Part shown: positions 6,648 through 15,530 of the stretch, in pieces | Layout of the letters: each line of letters starts with the position of its first letter | Numbering within the stretch: position 1 is the stretch's first letter | Assembly (NCBI GenBank): GCA_002491565.1 | Contig: DKWE01000009.1 | Span: 1-20,044, forward strand | DNA: 20,044 nt | Reading direction: 5' to 3' | From: Lachnospiraceae bacterium UBA7160 | GTDB lineage: Bacteria; Bacillota; Clostridia; Lachnospirales; Lachnospiraceae | Position numbers and translations under genes: made by a program | Notes under the pieces: model-generated | The model's input: the letters and a program-made list of their open reading frames with translations, nothing else | Database searches by the model: none | Told to the model about the DNA's origin: nothing

Positions 6648-8418
6648 GCGGCTCTCTGTTTGGCGGAACAGGCTGGGCAGGATGAGTATTGCGGTGAAGA
6701 TGGCCATCGTGATGATGCTGGCGACGGCGCTTGTCCTGACCCTCTTTCTCGCCGCACTCCGGTATTACAATTCATTTTCTTTTTACCAGAAGCTGGAGGG
6801 CGTCTCCGTAGCGTACCTGGACAGCATCGACCAGATTGTCGGCAATCTGACGTCCAGTCTGGACAGCTACTCGCGGATTTGTTTTTCCAATGCGGCAGTG
6901 CAGAATGTGCTGGAAAAGGAGGCGTCCGGTCAGACAGAGTTCAGTCTGCGGGACGATGTAAACAACTATCTGGATGAGCTCGTCGCAAATATCATTCAGA
7001 TTGACTCCATCTATCTCTATGGAAATGATACGCTGATCGCATCTGCGGACCAGAAAGGGAACCATTATCCGAAGCACCGGAATCTGCGGGAATTTGAATG
7101 GTATAGCGAGACAGAGGGTGGGGAATACTATATCGATTTTTCCAGTGATGATTTTGTACGGGGACGCGGAGAAAATCCGGAGATCAGCTTTCGCAGGGTA
7201 GTCCGGAGCCTGCGGACCTTTCAGCAGATAGGATACCTGATCATGACAGTATCGAGCGAGGAGCTCAGCAGACTGCTGGTCCCGGATGATTCCGACCGGT
7301 ATGAGAGCGTCTTCTGCCTGTTCAACGACAGGCGGGATGTCATCGTCGTCTCGGATCAGCGCTACCGTCAGGAAATGCAGAAGATCGGGACCGAGATGAT
7401 CGCGGCAGGCGAGAAGATGAGAATCTGCGGGATGGACGGGCAGAAGTACATGTTCTGCATCCTTGAGTCAGAGGATCGCTGCTATATGGGAGCGGTCTCC
7501 ATCGATGATGCGTACCGGGCGGACCATAGCAGGAACTTTATTGAGATTTTTCTGGTGGTACTCCAGATTATCGTCACGCTGGCCTGTATTATTGTGATAT
7601 CGGGTTTTTATACGCGTCCGCTCCGCAGACTGATGGAGTCTATGAGAGAGCTGCAGAGCGGGAGCTTTCAGCCGATGAAACTGGAGTCGGAGCAGTATGA
7701 GATCAAGGAGCTTGTGAAGGTCTATAATGACATGGTGCGGGAGATTAACCTGCTGATCCGGCGGACGAAGGAAGCGGAGCGGATGAAGGGGCAGGCGGAT
7801 CTGAAGGCGCTTACCGCGCAGATCAATCCGCATTTTCTCTATAATACGTTTGATTCGATCAAGGCGCTGTTCATGCTGAAGCGGTATGACGACGCCTATT
7901 CGATGATTGATTCACTCTCCCGGTTCTACAAGATCAATCTGAGCAAGGGAGACGATTTTATCACGGTGGAGCGGAATCTTGCGATGATCCGAAGCTATGT
8001 GGATATCCAGCGAATGCGGTTCGGCGGAGAATTTTCCTACGCGGATGAGGTGGATGAGGAAGTTCTGCAGTGGAAAATTCTGAAATTCACCCTTCAGCCG
8101 CTGGTTGAGAATGCGATCAACCACGGGATTCACGGGTATACGTCGCAGGGCGTCATACGGCTTGTCATCCGCCGCACGGGGGAGAGCCGGATCCGGATCT
8201 GCCTCGAGGATAATGGGCGCGGAATGTCGGAGGAGGTTCTGTCGCGGGCGCTCGCCGGAGAGGCAGGAGAGTATGGAAAATCCTTCGGCCTGCTTGCAAC
8301 ATTCCGGCGGCTGGAGTACTGCTATGAGGACCGCATGAGCTGGAAGATTGATTCAGAGGAAGCGAAGGGGACGAGAATTACGATCGAGCTTGAACTGGAG
8401 GAATGCTTATGTCACTGA
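6640..8418 (+). CDS. YesM/LytS-type sensor histidine kinase
   Basis: A 592-residue membrane sensor kinase. One transmembrane helix lies near residues 17-40, followed by an extracytoplasmic sensing region of about 255 residues, a second helix near 299-319 and a HAMP-like linker. The histidine kinase region (PF06580 type) has NPHFLYN with H398 as the phospho-acceptor, then the ATPase motifs LVENAINHG and DNGRGMS. The start is uncertain: ATG 6640 gives a basic N-terminus and overlaps the amidohydrolase stop (coupling), while ATG 6682 is also possible. Neither has a strong ribosome binding site. In Firmicutes this family senses extracellular sugars or sugar-loaded binding proteins and controls CUT1 transporter genes, matching the next transcription unit. 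Confidence 0.92.
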   Translation: MRRRLSVWRNRLGRMSIAVKMAIVMMLATALVLTLFLAALRYYNSFSFYQKLEGVSVAYLDSIDQIVGNLTSSLDSYSRICFSNAAVQNVLEKEASGQTEFSLRDDVNNYLDELVANIIQIDSIYLYGNDTLIASADQKGNHYPKHRNLREFEWYSETEGGEYYIDFSSDDFVRGRGENPEISFRRVVRSLRTFQQIGYLIMTVSSEELSRLLVPDDSDRYESVFCLFNDRRDVIVVSDQRYRQEMQKIGTEMIAAGEKMRICGMDGQKYMFCILESEDRCYMGAVSIDDAYRADHSRNFIEIFLVVLQIIVTLACIIVISGFYTRPLRRLMESMRELQSGSFQPMKLESEQYEIKELVKVYNDMVREINLLIRRTKEAERMKGQADLKALTAQINPHFLYNTFDSIKALFMLKRYDDAYSMIDSLSRFYKINLSKGDDFITVERNLAMIRSYVDIQRMRFGGEFSYADEVDEEVLQWKILKFTLQPLVENAINHGIHGYTSQGVIRLVIRRTGESRIRICLEDNGRGMSEEVLSRALAGEAGEYGKSFGLLATFRRLEYCYEDRMSWKIDSEEAKGTRITIELELEECLCH

Positions 8419-10001
8419 GACTGATTATCGTGGACGATGAATATCTGATCCGCCAGCTGATCCGCAGCTGCATAGACTGGGAGGCGGCCGGCATCGAGGT
8501 CGTGGGAGAGTTTGCCTCTGCGGCGGAGGCTCTGCGGCAGATGGAGTTTCTGGGACCGGATATTGTCCTTACCGACATCTGTATGCCAGACACGAATGGA
8601 CTCCAGTTTGCGGAGCAGCTAAAGGAACAGAATCCGGCTGTGAAAATCATCGCGATCACTGGCTATGACAGCTTTGAGTATGCGAAGCGCGCGATCCATA
8701 TCGGAATCGACGGCTACATCCTGAAACCGATCAATACAGAGGAGCTGATGGAAATTGTAGTCAGGGTTCGCGAACGGATTGTGTCAGAGCGCAGCCGCGA
8801 CAGTGAAATGGAGGGGCTGTCTGCATTTAAAAAGGAAACGGAGGAGATCGTCAGGGAGTATTATTTGACGAGGCTTTTGGAGTCTGAGGTGCAGGAAAAG
8901 ATTGTCAGCAGCCAGTTTATGGAGGAGCTTCCGATTGAGAAAAGCCATTTTTTATGGGTGGGAGTTCTTGAGTATATTGATTGGAGCGCGGGCGCTGCGC
9001 TCACGGAGGAAATTCAGGAGCGGCGCAAAAATTGGCTTGGGGAGTACTGCGAGCGGAATTTGAAGCAGGCAGTGTGGGTTGCCTGCCGCAAGGAGCATTT
9101 TGTGATCCTCGACACGTGCGAGGAGACAGACCATAAGGCATTTTTGCGTGACCTTGCGGCCGAGTGGCGCCGGAGCTTCGGGTGCGCGCTGTATTGCGGG
9201 AGCGATACGGTCCGTGGCCAGGAGAAGAGCATCCATGCGGCCTACCTGTGTGCGGCAGAACGGCTGAGCACGGCTCTGATTAACAGCGACAGTGGGTATG
9301 AGAGCTCACCGGATCAGCACGTCGCCCGGAAAAAGTTTTCGCAGCTTTTCTCGATGGCAGAGCTGCGCAAGCTTCAGTACTGCATCGAATCGGACTCTCC
9401 GGCCGAGCTGAGGGAGGTTGTCGCAGAGTGGTTCGGCGGATGGGACAGTGTGACGAAGGAGGAAATGGAATTTCTCAGGGTACAGCTTTTAAATACGCTG
9501 TTTTATCTGAACACACTGAATGGCAGCCAGGATGAGGAGACGTTTCAGTCCTCTTACATGCAATTTTACGACAGGATCGGAGAGGCGAAAAAGCTCTCGG
9601 AGCTTCGGGACGGTTTTGCCGATATCTGTGCAGGGATGATCGGCACACAGCAGAGAGAGCCTCTCGCAACGGATACCTCAAAGCTGATTTATTCGATGAA
9701 GCAATATATCCGGGACCATCTGGACGATCCGGATCTCTCCCTCGTAACGCTTGCACAGACTTATTATCTGAACAGCAGCTACCTGAGCCGGATTTTCAAG
9801 AAGGAAGTCCGGAGCTCGTTTATCGAATATCTGATTGATCAGAGAATTGAGAAGGCGAAGGAGCTTCTGCGCTTCAGCTCCTTGAAGAGCTACGAGGTGG
9901 GGGAGCGTGTCGGCATCTACAACGCAAATTATTTTGGAATTCTTTTTAAAAAGAAGGTAGGTGTGACTCCGGTGGAGTACCGGAAACAATACAGCAGGTG
10001 A
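8409..10001 (+). CDS. YesN-type response regulator with AraC DNA-binding domain
   Basis: A 530-residue response regulator. The receiver domain (1-120) has acidic residues D10 and D11, phospho-acceptor D56 in LTDICMP, T84 and K106 in LKPI. A long middle region of about 300 residues has no clear motif, as in other YesN proteins. The C-terminal 100 residues (from about 430) form an AraC-type double helix-turn-helix with YLSRIFKKE and the ending VGVTPVEYRK. ATG 8409 was chosen over ATG 8403 because GGAGG (8397-8401) is seven bases from it but only one base from 8403. The gene overlaps the kinase gene by ten bases. Its targets are probably the two promoters with 21-bp GTAAA repeats. Confidence 0.93.
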   Translation: MSLRLIIVDDEYLIRQLIRSCIDWEAAGIEVVGEFASAAEALRQMEFLGPDIVLTDICMPDTNGLQFAEQLKEQNPAVKIIAITGYDSFEYAKRAIHIGIDGYILKPINTEELMEIVVRVRERIVSERSRDSEMEGLSAFKKETEEIVREYYLTRLLESEVQEKIVSSQFMEELPIEKSHFLWVGVLEYIDWSAGAALTEEIQERRKNWLGEYCERNLKQAVWVACRKEHFVILDTCEETDHKAFLRDLAAEWRRSFGCALYCGSDTVRGQEKSIHAAYLCAAERLSTALINSDSGYESSPDQHVARKKFSQLFSMAELRKLQYCIESDSPAELREVVAEWFGGWDSVTKEEMEFLRVQLLNTLFYLNTLNGSQDEETFQSSYMQFYDRIGEAKKLSELRDGFADICAGMIGTQQREPLATDTSKLIYSMKQYIRDHLDDPDLSLVTLAQTYYLNSSYLSRIFKKEVRSSFIEYLIDQRIEKAKELLRFSSLKSYEVGERVGIYNANYFGILFKKKVGVTPVEYRKQYSR

Positions 10002-10035
10002 GAATCTTTCCGGCAATCCGGAAGGATTCTTTTTT
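10002..10035 (+). terminator. Rho-independent terminator after the regulator
   Basis: A 12-bp stem, GAATCTTTCCGG (10002-10013) and CCGGAAGGATTC (10018-10029), contains one G-T pair and a CAAT loop and is followed by six T (10030-10035). It ends the first operon one base after the response regulator stop. Confidence 0.93.
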
Positions 10036-10105
10036 GATTTTATGCAGAAATCCGAAAGAAGACGCGCCCTTTCCGGGAGAATAATGGCAAATTACACAAG
10101 ATAAG

Positions 10106-10168
10106 GTAAATTTTGTGTTGAAAACAGTAAAATATGTGAGATTTTTGAAAGAGTATTTCTGATAGAAT
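10106..10168 (+). promoter_or_regulatory. Promoter of the transporter operon with 21-bp direct repeats
   Basis: GTAAA (10106-10110) and GTAAAA (10127-10132) are 21 bp apart. TGAGATTTT (10137-10145) contains the weak -35 GATTTT (10140-10145), and TAGAAT (10163-10168) is the -10, with a 17-bp spacer. Each element sits exactly 9909 bases from its counterpart at 197-259, so the geometry is identical. Control by the YesN-type regulator encoded just upstream is inferred. Confidence 0.62.
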
Positions 10169-10216
10169 AGTGCTATCAAATAACACGTGATTCCAAGAAA
10201 GGAGAAACAAAGAGCT

Positions 10217-11485
10217 ATGAAGAAAAATTTGAAGAAGGCAGCAGTTGTTCTGTCAGCGGCAGGGATGCTGGCAGCTATGGCAGGGAACGCCGCATTTGCG
10301 GAGGAAGAGCAGATCACGCTGAAGATTTCCCACATTTTTGTTGATCAGAACGACGGGCAGACCATTGGCTGGTACCGGGCGCTGGACGAGTACAAGGAGG
10401 CACATCCGAATGTGACGATTGTCGAGGACACGGCGGACAATGACGCGTACAAGACAAAGCTGAAGACGCAGCTTGCAGCTGGCGATGTCCCGGATGTGTT
10501 CTACGCATGGGGCGGCGGTTTTTCGTCACCGTTCGTGGATGCAGGAATCATCGAGAATCTGGATGCGTATGTGGAGAATGGCACGATCAACATGGACGCG
10601 ATGATGCCGGATATCTGCAACAATTTCTACTACAGCGATTCGCTCTACGCACTTCCGCTGGACAGCTTCATCGGAGTTCTGATGTGCAACCAGGAGCTGT
10701 TTGATACCTACAGTCTGGAGGTGCCGAAGACCATGGATGACCTCTATGCGGTGTCCAAGGTCTTCCAGGAAAATGGGATTACCCCGCTCGCGATGGGGGA
10801 AAAGGACAAGTGGCCGGGGCTCTTCCCGTTCGGGGTGATTGCTCTGCGGTATGGCGGAGTGGGGACGACGACCGGACTGCTGAACGGCGAGGGCAGCTTT
10901 GACCAGGAATTTGTGGCACAGTCTGCGCAGGAGCTTCAGAAGCTGGTGGATGAGGGCGTATTTGCGGACGATTGCGTAGCGCTCACGAATGATGAGGCAA
11001 TCGAGGAGTTTAAGCAGGGACGTGCGGCGATGTGGTACAGCGGAAACTGGCAGGTAGGTCAGCTTTCCACAGACTCTCCGCTTGCAGGTAAGCTGACAAT
11101 CGTCAACTGGCCGGAGATCACGGGCGCTTCCGGAGATCAGAATGCGTTCGTCGGCGGTGCAAGTGCATGCCTTGTCGCATCCGCAACCTCTGAGCACAAG
11201 CAGGAGGCGATCGAGTTCATGGCATTCATGAGCCAGCACTTCTCAGACTATGCTTACGAGGAGGGCGCGATCCTTCCGACCTGGAATTACGAGGGCGATA
11301 TGGAGCTTGAGCCGTACCAGGAGACTCTGCTTGGTCTGATGGGCGGCGCAGACGGTTTCTGCCTTGCATGGGATACCCTGCTTGATCCGGAGACGGCGGA
11401 TGTGCACTCCACGTCCCTTCAGGGAATTTATGCGAAGCAGATGACTGCGGACGATTATGTTGCGGCGATGGCAGCAATGAGATAA
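10217..11485 (+). CDS. CUT1 sugar-binding protein
   Basis: A 422-residue extracellular solute-binding protein of the CUT1 (ABC family 1) class, which captures a sugar and delivers it to the two permeases encoded next. The first 28 residues form a signal peptide: lysine-rich start, hydrophobic core and a type I cleavage site after AFA. There is no lipobox cysteine, unusual for a Gram-positive binding protein, and the first Cys lies deep in the mature chain. Mature motifs include TKLKTQLAAGDVPDVFYAWGG and GRAAMWYSGNW, both typical of the family. I use ATG 10217 (AAAGGAG at 10198-10204, a rather long 12-base spacing) instead of a GTG at 10187. A large stem-loop follows before the permease genes. 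Confidence 0.92.
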   Translation: MKKNLKKAAVVLSAAGMLAAMAGNAAFAEEEQITLKISHIFVDQNDGQTIGWYRALDEYKEAHPNVTIVEDTADNDAYKTKLKTQLAAGDVPDVFYAWGGGFSSPFVDAGIIENLDAYVENGTINMDAMMPDICNNFYYSDSLYALPLDSFIGVLMCNQELFDTYSLEVPKTMDDLYAVSKVFQENGITPLAMGEKDKWPGLFPFGVIALRYGGVGTTTGLLNGEGSFDQEFVAQSAQELQKLVDEGVFADDCVALTNDEAIEEFKQGRAAMWYSGNWQVGQLSTDSPLAGKLTIVNWPEITGASGDQNAFVGGASACLVASATSEHKQEAIEFMAFMSQHFSDYAYEEGAILPTWNYEGDMELEPYQETLLGLMGGADGFCLAWDTLLDPETADVHSTSLQGIYAKQMTADDYVAAMAAMR

Positions 11486-11500
11486 TAAAATAGAAGGAAC

Positions 11501-11557
11501 AAGGGCCGCAGCAACAGCGCAAATGTATGTGGTATTGGCTTGCTTGCTGCGGCCTTT
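11501..11557 (+). other. Intergenic stem-loop between binding protein and permease
   Basis: GGCCGCAGCAA (11504-11514) pairs perfectly with TTGCTGCGGCC (11544-11554), and flanking AAG/TTT extends the stem to about 14 bp with one G-T pair. The loop is 29 bases. Only three T follow, so it is likely a partial terminator or a processing and stability barrier that keeps binding-protein mRNA more abundant than permease mRNA. Confidence 0.65.
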
Positions 11558-11580
11558 CTGTCCAGACGAAAGGAGCAGGT

Positions 11581-12462
11581 ATGAATAAAATTTTAGGAAA
11601 TAAGACGGCAATCACTCTGTTCATTGCTCCTTCCCTTATTTTGTTTGGCGGTATTATATTTTATTCGATTGTCATGTCGTTCCGCTATAGTCTGCTGGAC
11701 TGGAATGGATTCGGGGAGGGTGTATTTGCCGGCTTTGGGAATTATATCAAGATGTTTCAGGATAAGGTGTTCCTCCGGTCTGCCGCAAATTCGCTTCTGC
11801 TCGGTGTGATCACGCTGTTTACGCAGCTTCCGCTCGCACTTCTGCTTGCGCTGATCCTGACAAGCGGAGTGAAGGGGGAGGGTTTCTTCCGGACCGTTTT
11901 CTTTATCCCGATGACGCTGTCCTCGGTCGTGATTGGCCAGCTCTGGCTGAAAATTTACAATCCGAACTACGGGATTCTGAATAGTGTGCTTGGCGCGCTT
12001 GGGCTTACCTCCCTGCAGAGAAACTGGCTCGGGGATGTGAACACGGCGCTGCTCTCCGCGTTTGTCCCGATTATCTGGCAGAATGTCGGCTATCATATGC
12101 TGCTGTTCTACACCTCGATCAAGTCTATCTCACAGGAGGTTGTGGAGGCAGCGAAGCTGGATGGGGCGACCGGGCTTACATCGGCGTTTTATATCAAGAT
12201 TCCGCTGATCAAGCCGATGATCCGCACCTGTGCGATTTTCGTCATTATCGGATCGATGAAAGCGTTTGACATGATTTATGTGCTGACGAATGGAGGCCCG
12301 GTTCACATGACGGAGGTTCCCAGCTCGCTGATGTTCAGCAGCATTTTCAATCTGAATAAATACGGGTACGGGAGCGCGATCTCAATCTTTATTGTGGCCG
12401 AATGTATTTTGATGGCGGTAGCACTGCAGAAGCTGTTCCGCGTGAAGGACAGCGCGATATGA
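11581..12462 (+). CDS. CUT1 ABC permease, MalF/UgpA-like
   Basis: A 293-residue inner-membrane permease with about six transmembrane helices and the cytoplasmic EAA loop reading EAAKLDGATGLTSAFYIKIP, which contacts the ATPase. It forms a heterodimer with the product of the next gene. AAAGGAG is six bases upstream of ATG 11581; an earlier in-frame start at 11527 lies inside the stem-loop and was rejected. As is common in Firmicutes CUT1 operons, no ATPase gene is present, so a shared MsmX-type ATPase encoded elsewhere probably powers the transporter. Confidence 0.95.
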   Translation: MNKILGNKTAITLFIAPSLILFGGIIFYSIVMSFRYSLLDWNGFGEGVFAGFGNYIKMFQDKVFLRSAANSLLLGVITLFTQLPLALLLALILTSGVKGEGFFRTVFFIPMTLSSVVIGQLWLKIYNPNYGILNSVLGALGLTSLQRNWLGDVNTALLSAFVPIIWQNVGYHMLLFYTSIKSISQEVVEAAKLDGATGLTSAFYIKIPLIKPMIRTCAIFVIIGSMKAFDMIYVLTNGGPVHMTEVPSSLMFSSIFNLNKYGYGSAISIFIVAECILMAVALQKLFRVKDSAI

Positions 12463-12478
12463 CAAGGGGGGAAGGGCG

Positions 12479-13330
12479 ATGTCTGAAAAATTGAAATCAA
12501 GAAAGGGAAATCGGCTTGTCCGGCTCATCACCGCAGTTTTCCTGCTTTTCTGGGCTGCACTCCAGATCTATCCGCTTGTCTGGCTCGTGTTCTTCTCCTT
12601 CAAGAGCAATGAGGAAATATTCGGGGGCAATATCATAGGACCGCCGATGGTATGGAAGACCGGGAACTACGCAAACGCACTGCTCGGCGGGAATGTGTTC
12701 CGGTATCTGTTTAACAGTGTGTGGGTGTCCCTGGTCGTGGTTGCGATATCCTCTGTTCTGATCGGGACATCGGCGTATGCGCTGAGCAGAATGCGCTGGA
12801 AGCTGAGAAAGCCGGCCTACTGGGTCTTTGTTTCCGGAATGACGATCCCGCTCCATGCGACACTGCTCCCGCTGTTCCTGCTGTTTCGAAAGATGCAGAT
12901 CATCAACACGCCCCTTGCGATCGTAATCCCCTATGTCGTGTTTGCACTGCCGACCGGGGTACTGATTCTGACAAATACCTTCTCAGCGCTTCCGATTGAG
13001 CTGGAGGAGTCTGCCTGTATCGATGGCTGCAGCGTGTATCAGATGTTCTGGAGGATTATGTTTCCGCTCGTGAGGCCGACGCTGGCGGCGGTCGCACTCT
13101 TTACTTTTCTCTCCTCGTGGAATGAGCTGATGTTTGCAATGACGTTTATCAGCGATCCGAAGTGGAAGACACTGACCGTTGGGCTGCAGAGCCTTTCCGG
13201 TATGTATTATACCGAGTGGGGGCCCATCGGAGCGGGTATGGTTGTCGCGACTGCGCCGGTACTCGTGATTTACCTGATCCTGAGCAAGCAGGTGCAGAAT
13301 GCGCTTGTGATGGGGGCGGTGAAAGGGTAA
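12479..13330 (+). CDS. CUT1 ABC permease, MalG/UgpE-like
   Basis: A 283-residue permease with about six transmembrane helices and an EAA-type loop, EESACIDGCSVYQMFWRIMF. The ending of the type VQNALVMGAVKG is typical of MalG/UgpE-family subunits. It lies 16 bases after the partner permease with a purine-rich ribosome binding site (AAGGGGGG) about seven bases upstream. Together with the preceding permease and binding protein it makes a complete importer except for the ATPase. Confidence 0.95.
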   Translation: MSEKLKSRKGNRLVRLITAVFLLFWAALQIYPLVWLVFFSFKSNEEIFGGNIIGPPMVWKTGNYANALLGGNVFRYLFNSVWVSLVVVAISSVLIGTSAYALSRMRWKLRKPAYWVFVSGMTIPLHATLLPLFLLFRKMQIINTPLAIVIPYVVFALPTGVLILTNTFSALPIELEESACIDGCSVYQMFWRIMFPLVRPTLAAVALFTFLSSWNELMFAMTFISDPKWKTLTVGLQSLSGMYYTEWGPIGAGMVVATAPVLVIYLILSKQVQNALVMGAVKG

Positions 13331-13413
13331 GAGAGGAAGGCAGGAAAAATACAGGAAAGAAATTAAGTATGCAGGCTGCATTTTGGGGATAGCAGCTGGA
13401 AAGGGTGAATGGA

Positions 13414-14502
13414 ATGAAACTGAGAATTGGAATGATTGGCTGCGGAGGAATTGCAGTCAGCAAGCACCTGAAGACGCTGAGGGATCTCGGGGATCTGTGT
13501 GAGATCACCGCATTTTGCGACGGGGTGCCGGGAAGGGCTGCGGCAGCGGCGAAGGAATTTGGAACAGAGGGTGCGCAGGTGTGCTCAGATTACCATGAGC
13601 TGCTTGCAAATCCTGCTGTGGATGTGGTCTATGTGCTGACTCCGAATATCAGCCACAGCCAGATCGCTGTTGATGCGTTCCGGGCGGGAAAGCATGTGAT
13701 GTGTGAGAAGCCGATGGCGGTGAACACGGCTGAGGCACAGAAGATGATGGATGCGTGGAAGGCGTCTGGAAAGAAATTTTCAATTGGATATCAAAACCGG
13801 TTCCGTCCGGACGCAAGGCATCTGTATGAAGCATGCCGAAGCGGTGACTTGGGGGAGATTTATTACGCGAAAGCATACGCAGTTCGCAGACGGGGTGTGC
13901 CGACCTGGGGCAGTTTTATCCGGGGAAGCCAGCAGGGAGGCGGACCGCTGATTGACATCGGGACGCATTCTCTTGATCTGGCGCTGTGGCTGATGGATAA
14001 CTACGAGGTGGAATCTGTCACAGGCACAGTCTTTCATAAGCTGGGCAGGCTTCCGGAGGCGACAAACGGGAATATGTGGGGAACCTGGGATACCGCTCAG
14101 TATGACGTGGAGGATGCCGCAGTCGGCTACATAAAAATGAAGAATGGAGCGCTCGTTATGCTTGAGGCGAGCTGGGCGCTGAACACCAGGAATGTGAGAG
14201 AGGCTGAGGTGGAACTGTGCGGGACAAAAGCCGGAGCAGAGCTTGTAAACCAGTCCGAGGTCATCTACAACCGCGGGACGCATGGCCGCCTGATGGAGGA
14301 AACATTCACACCGGGCAGCGCTCCGTGGGACTTTTTTGGAGCGCGGAATGACGCTCCGTTCCTGGAGGCGAAGGAGTGGCTGACCTCGATTCTGGAGGAC
14401 CGCGATCCGCTTGTGAAGCCGGAGCAGGCGTTTGTCGTGACACAGATCCTTGATGCAGTCTATGAATCAGCACGGAAAAATGAGACCGTATGGTTTCGGT
14501 AA
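13414..14502 (+). CDS. Gfo/Idh/MocA family oxidoreductase
   Basis: A 362-residue NAD(P)-dependent oxidoreductase of the glucose-fructose oxidoreductase / inositol dehydrogenase family. The Rossmann motif GMIGCGGIA opens the protein, the family EKP motif has K99 in MCEKP, and DIGTH gives D181 and the likely catalytic H185. AAAGGG (13400-13405) is eight bases before ATG 13414; the alternative GTG 13405 overlaps that site. It follows the second permease after 83 bases without a clear promoter or terminator, so it is probably the last gene of the transporter operon. It may oxidise or epimerise the imported sugar or glycoside. Members of this family also make 3-keto-sugars, so the substrate is open. 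Confidence 0.9.
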   Translation: MKLRIGMIGCGGIAVSKHLKTLRDLGDLCEITAFCDGVPGRAAAAAKEFGTEGAQVCSDYHELLANPAVDVVYVLTPNISHSQIAVDAFRAGKHVMCEKPMAVNTAEAQKMMDAWKASGKKFSIGYQNRFRPDARHLYEACRSGDLGEIYYAKAYAVRRRGVPTWGSFIRGSQQGGGPLIDIGTHSLDLALWLMDNYEVESVTGTVFHKLGRLPEATNGNMWGTWDTAQYDVEDAAVGYIKMKNGALVMLEASWALNTRNVREAEVELCGTKAGAELVNQSEVIYNRGTHGRLMEETFTPGSAPWDFFGARNDAPFLEAKEWLTSILEDRDPLVKPEQAFVVTQILDAVYESARKNETVWFR

Positions 14503-14513
14503 CGGGTTCTCAT
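14475..14513 (-). terminator. Probable terminator of the exporter operon
   Basis: Read on the minus strand, ATGAGA (from 14513) and TCTCAT (to 14480) form a short stem around a 22-base interior that can add a few pairs, followed by five T. It overlaps the 3' end of the oxidoreductase gene and lies about 137 bases beyond the ABC-2 permease stop. It has no T-run on the plus strand. Confidence 0.4.
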
Positions 14514-14649
14514 AAAACAAGATGAGGGTGTTGCAAAATACTCCGAGGCTGCAAACTCTGGTAGGTTGACTTTTTCCCGGCCGGTATTCTGCCACTGAGT
14601 GAAATCAATTGCTTTTACATCTGCAGGTTTCACCAGAGGTGGGATGATT

Positions 14650-15435
14650 CTAATGAATGTCCTTTTTGCAATACTTGAGATAAGCCGCAAGGATGCCGCA
14701 CCCGGCAAACACCATGCCGACTGCGACACGTACTGCGTTCAATGCCCCATCAGAGACAATATCTGCGCCCTCGCAATAGCCGAAGGGCGTAATATATTTG
14801 AGGAACTCTGCGCGGTCGGCCATATTGGCGATCAGATTCAAAAAATACATGATTGTGGCAAGCCCAAGGCCGATCCCGGCGCTGCCGCGGCGCAGAAATG
14901 CAGAAATACCAAAACAGATGCCAGCCAGCTCGATCTGCATCAGGAAGTAGGCGAGGTGCATCAGCAGGATTTCCTTCCACGGGATTTGCTCACTGATCAA
15001 AGCCATAGACAGCAGGGACAGACTGAGAATGATCAGGTTCATCGCGGTGATCTGCATCAGGACTGCAGCCAGCTTTTCGGTGGTGATGCGCACGCGGGAT
15101 ACCGGGTGGGTGAGCAGAAATTCTGCAGTCCGGTCGCGCTCTTCGCAGGAGAGGGCGGAGGCGCCGATGAGCGAGGCGAAAAGCGCGCCGCCGAGTCCGA
15201 GTACATTGCCGCATTCGATGGCATAAAAACCAGTCAGGGTACCGAAATTCAGCCGGTCCATTCCAAAGGCGGCAGTGAAACTGCCCATGGAGGAAAAGAG
15301 TGCGCCGATGGCTTTCATTTCCCCCTTCATCTCAGGGAACAGGAATACGCAGACCATTAGTAAAAAGGCGATGGAAACGGTCCAGATGGTGAAGGAGAGC
15401 TTTCCCTGCCGGAGTTCATGTCTGGTGATTGTCAT
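14650..15435 (-). CDS. ABC-2 type exporter permease
   Basis: A 261-residue membrane protein with about six hydrophobic helices, the usual topology of ABC-2 permeases. A cytoplasmic segment with EERDRTAEFLLTHPVSR after the second helix is typical of this group, which works with a YxlF/CcmA-like ATPase. GGAGG on the minus strand (15445-15449) lies nine bases before the start. It is the last gene of the TetR-ATPase-permease cassette, but a 282-base gap separates it from the ATPase gene, whereas such pairs usually abut. The exported compound cannot be inferred; drug or lipid export is common for the family. Confidence 0.85.
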   Translation of the reverse strand: MTITRHELRQGKLSFTIWTVSIAFLLMVCVFLFPEMKGEMKAIGALFSSMGSFTAAFGMDRLNFGTLTGFYAIECGNVLGLGGALFASLIGASALSCEERDRTAEFLLTHPVSRVRITTEKLAAVLMQITAMNLIILSLSLLSMALISEQIPWKEILLMHLAYFLMQIELAGICFGISAFLRRGSAGIGLGLATIMYFLNLIANMADRAEFLKYITPFGYCEGADIVSDGALNAVRVAVGMVFAGCGILAAYLKYCKKDIH

Positions 15436-15530
15436 GTGAGGATTCCTCCGATCTTTTTATAGATAGAATCAGTCGGTTACATTCAGGCTGCCCGGCTGAG
15501 AAGTACGTCCGGATGTTTGCAGATATCCAA

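Noticed and set aside
14460..14729. 89-codon minus-strand frame at the permease 3' end
   Set aside because: It starts inside the permease gene and runs into the end of the oxidoreductase gene. The middle part looks somewhat protein-like, but I recognise no family and see no ribosome binding site.
14599..15360. 253-codon plus-strand frame
   Set aside because: It is the shadow of the ABC-2 permease, which has clear helices and a ribosome binding site on the minus strand.
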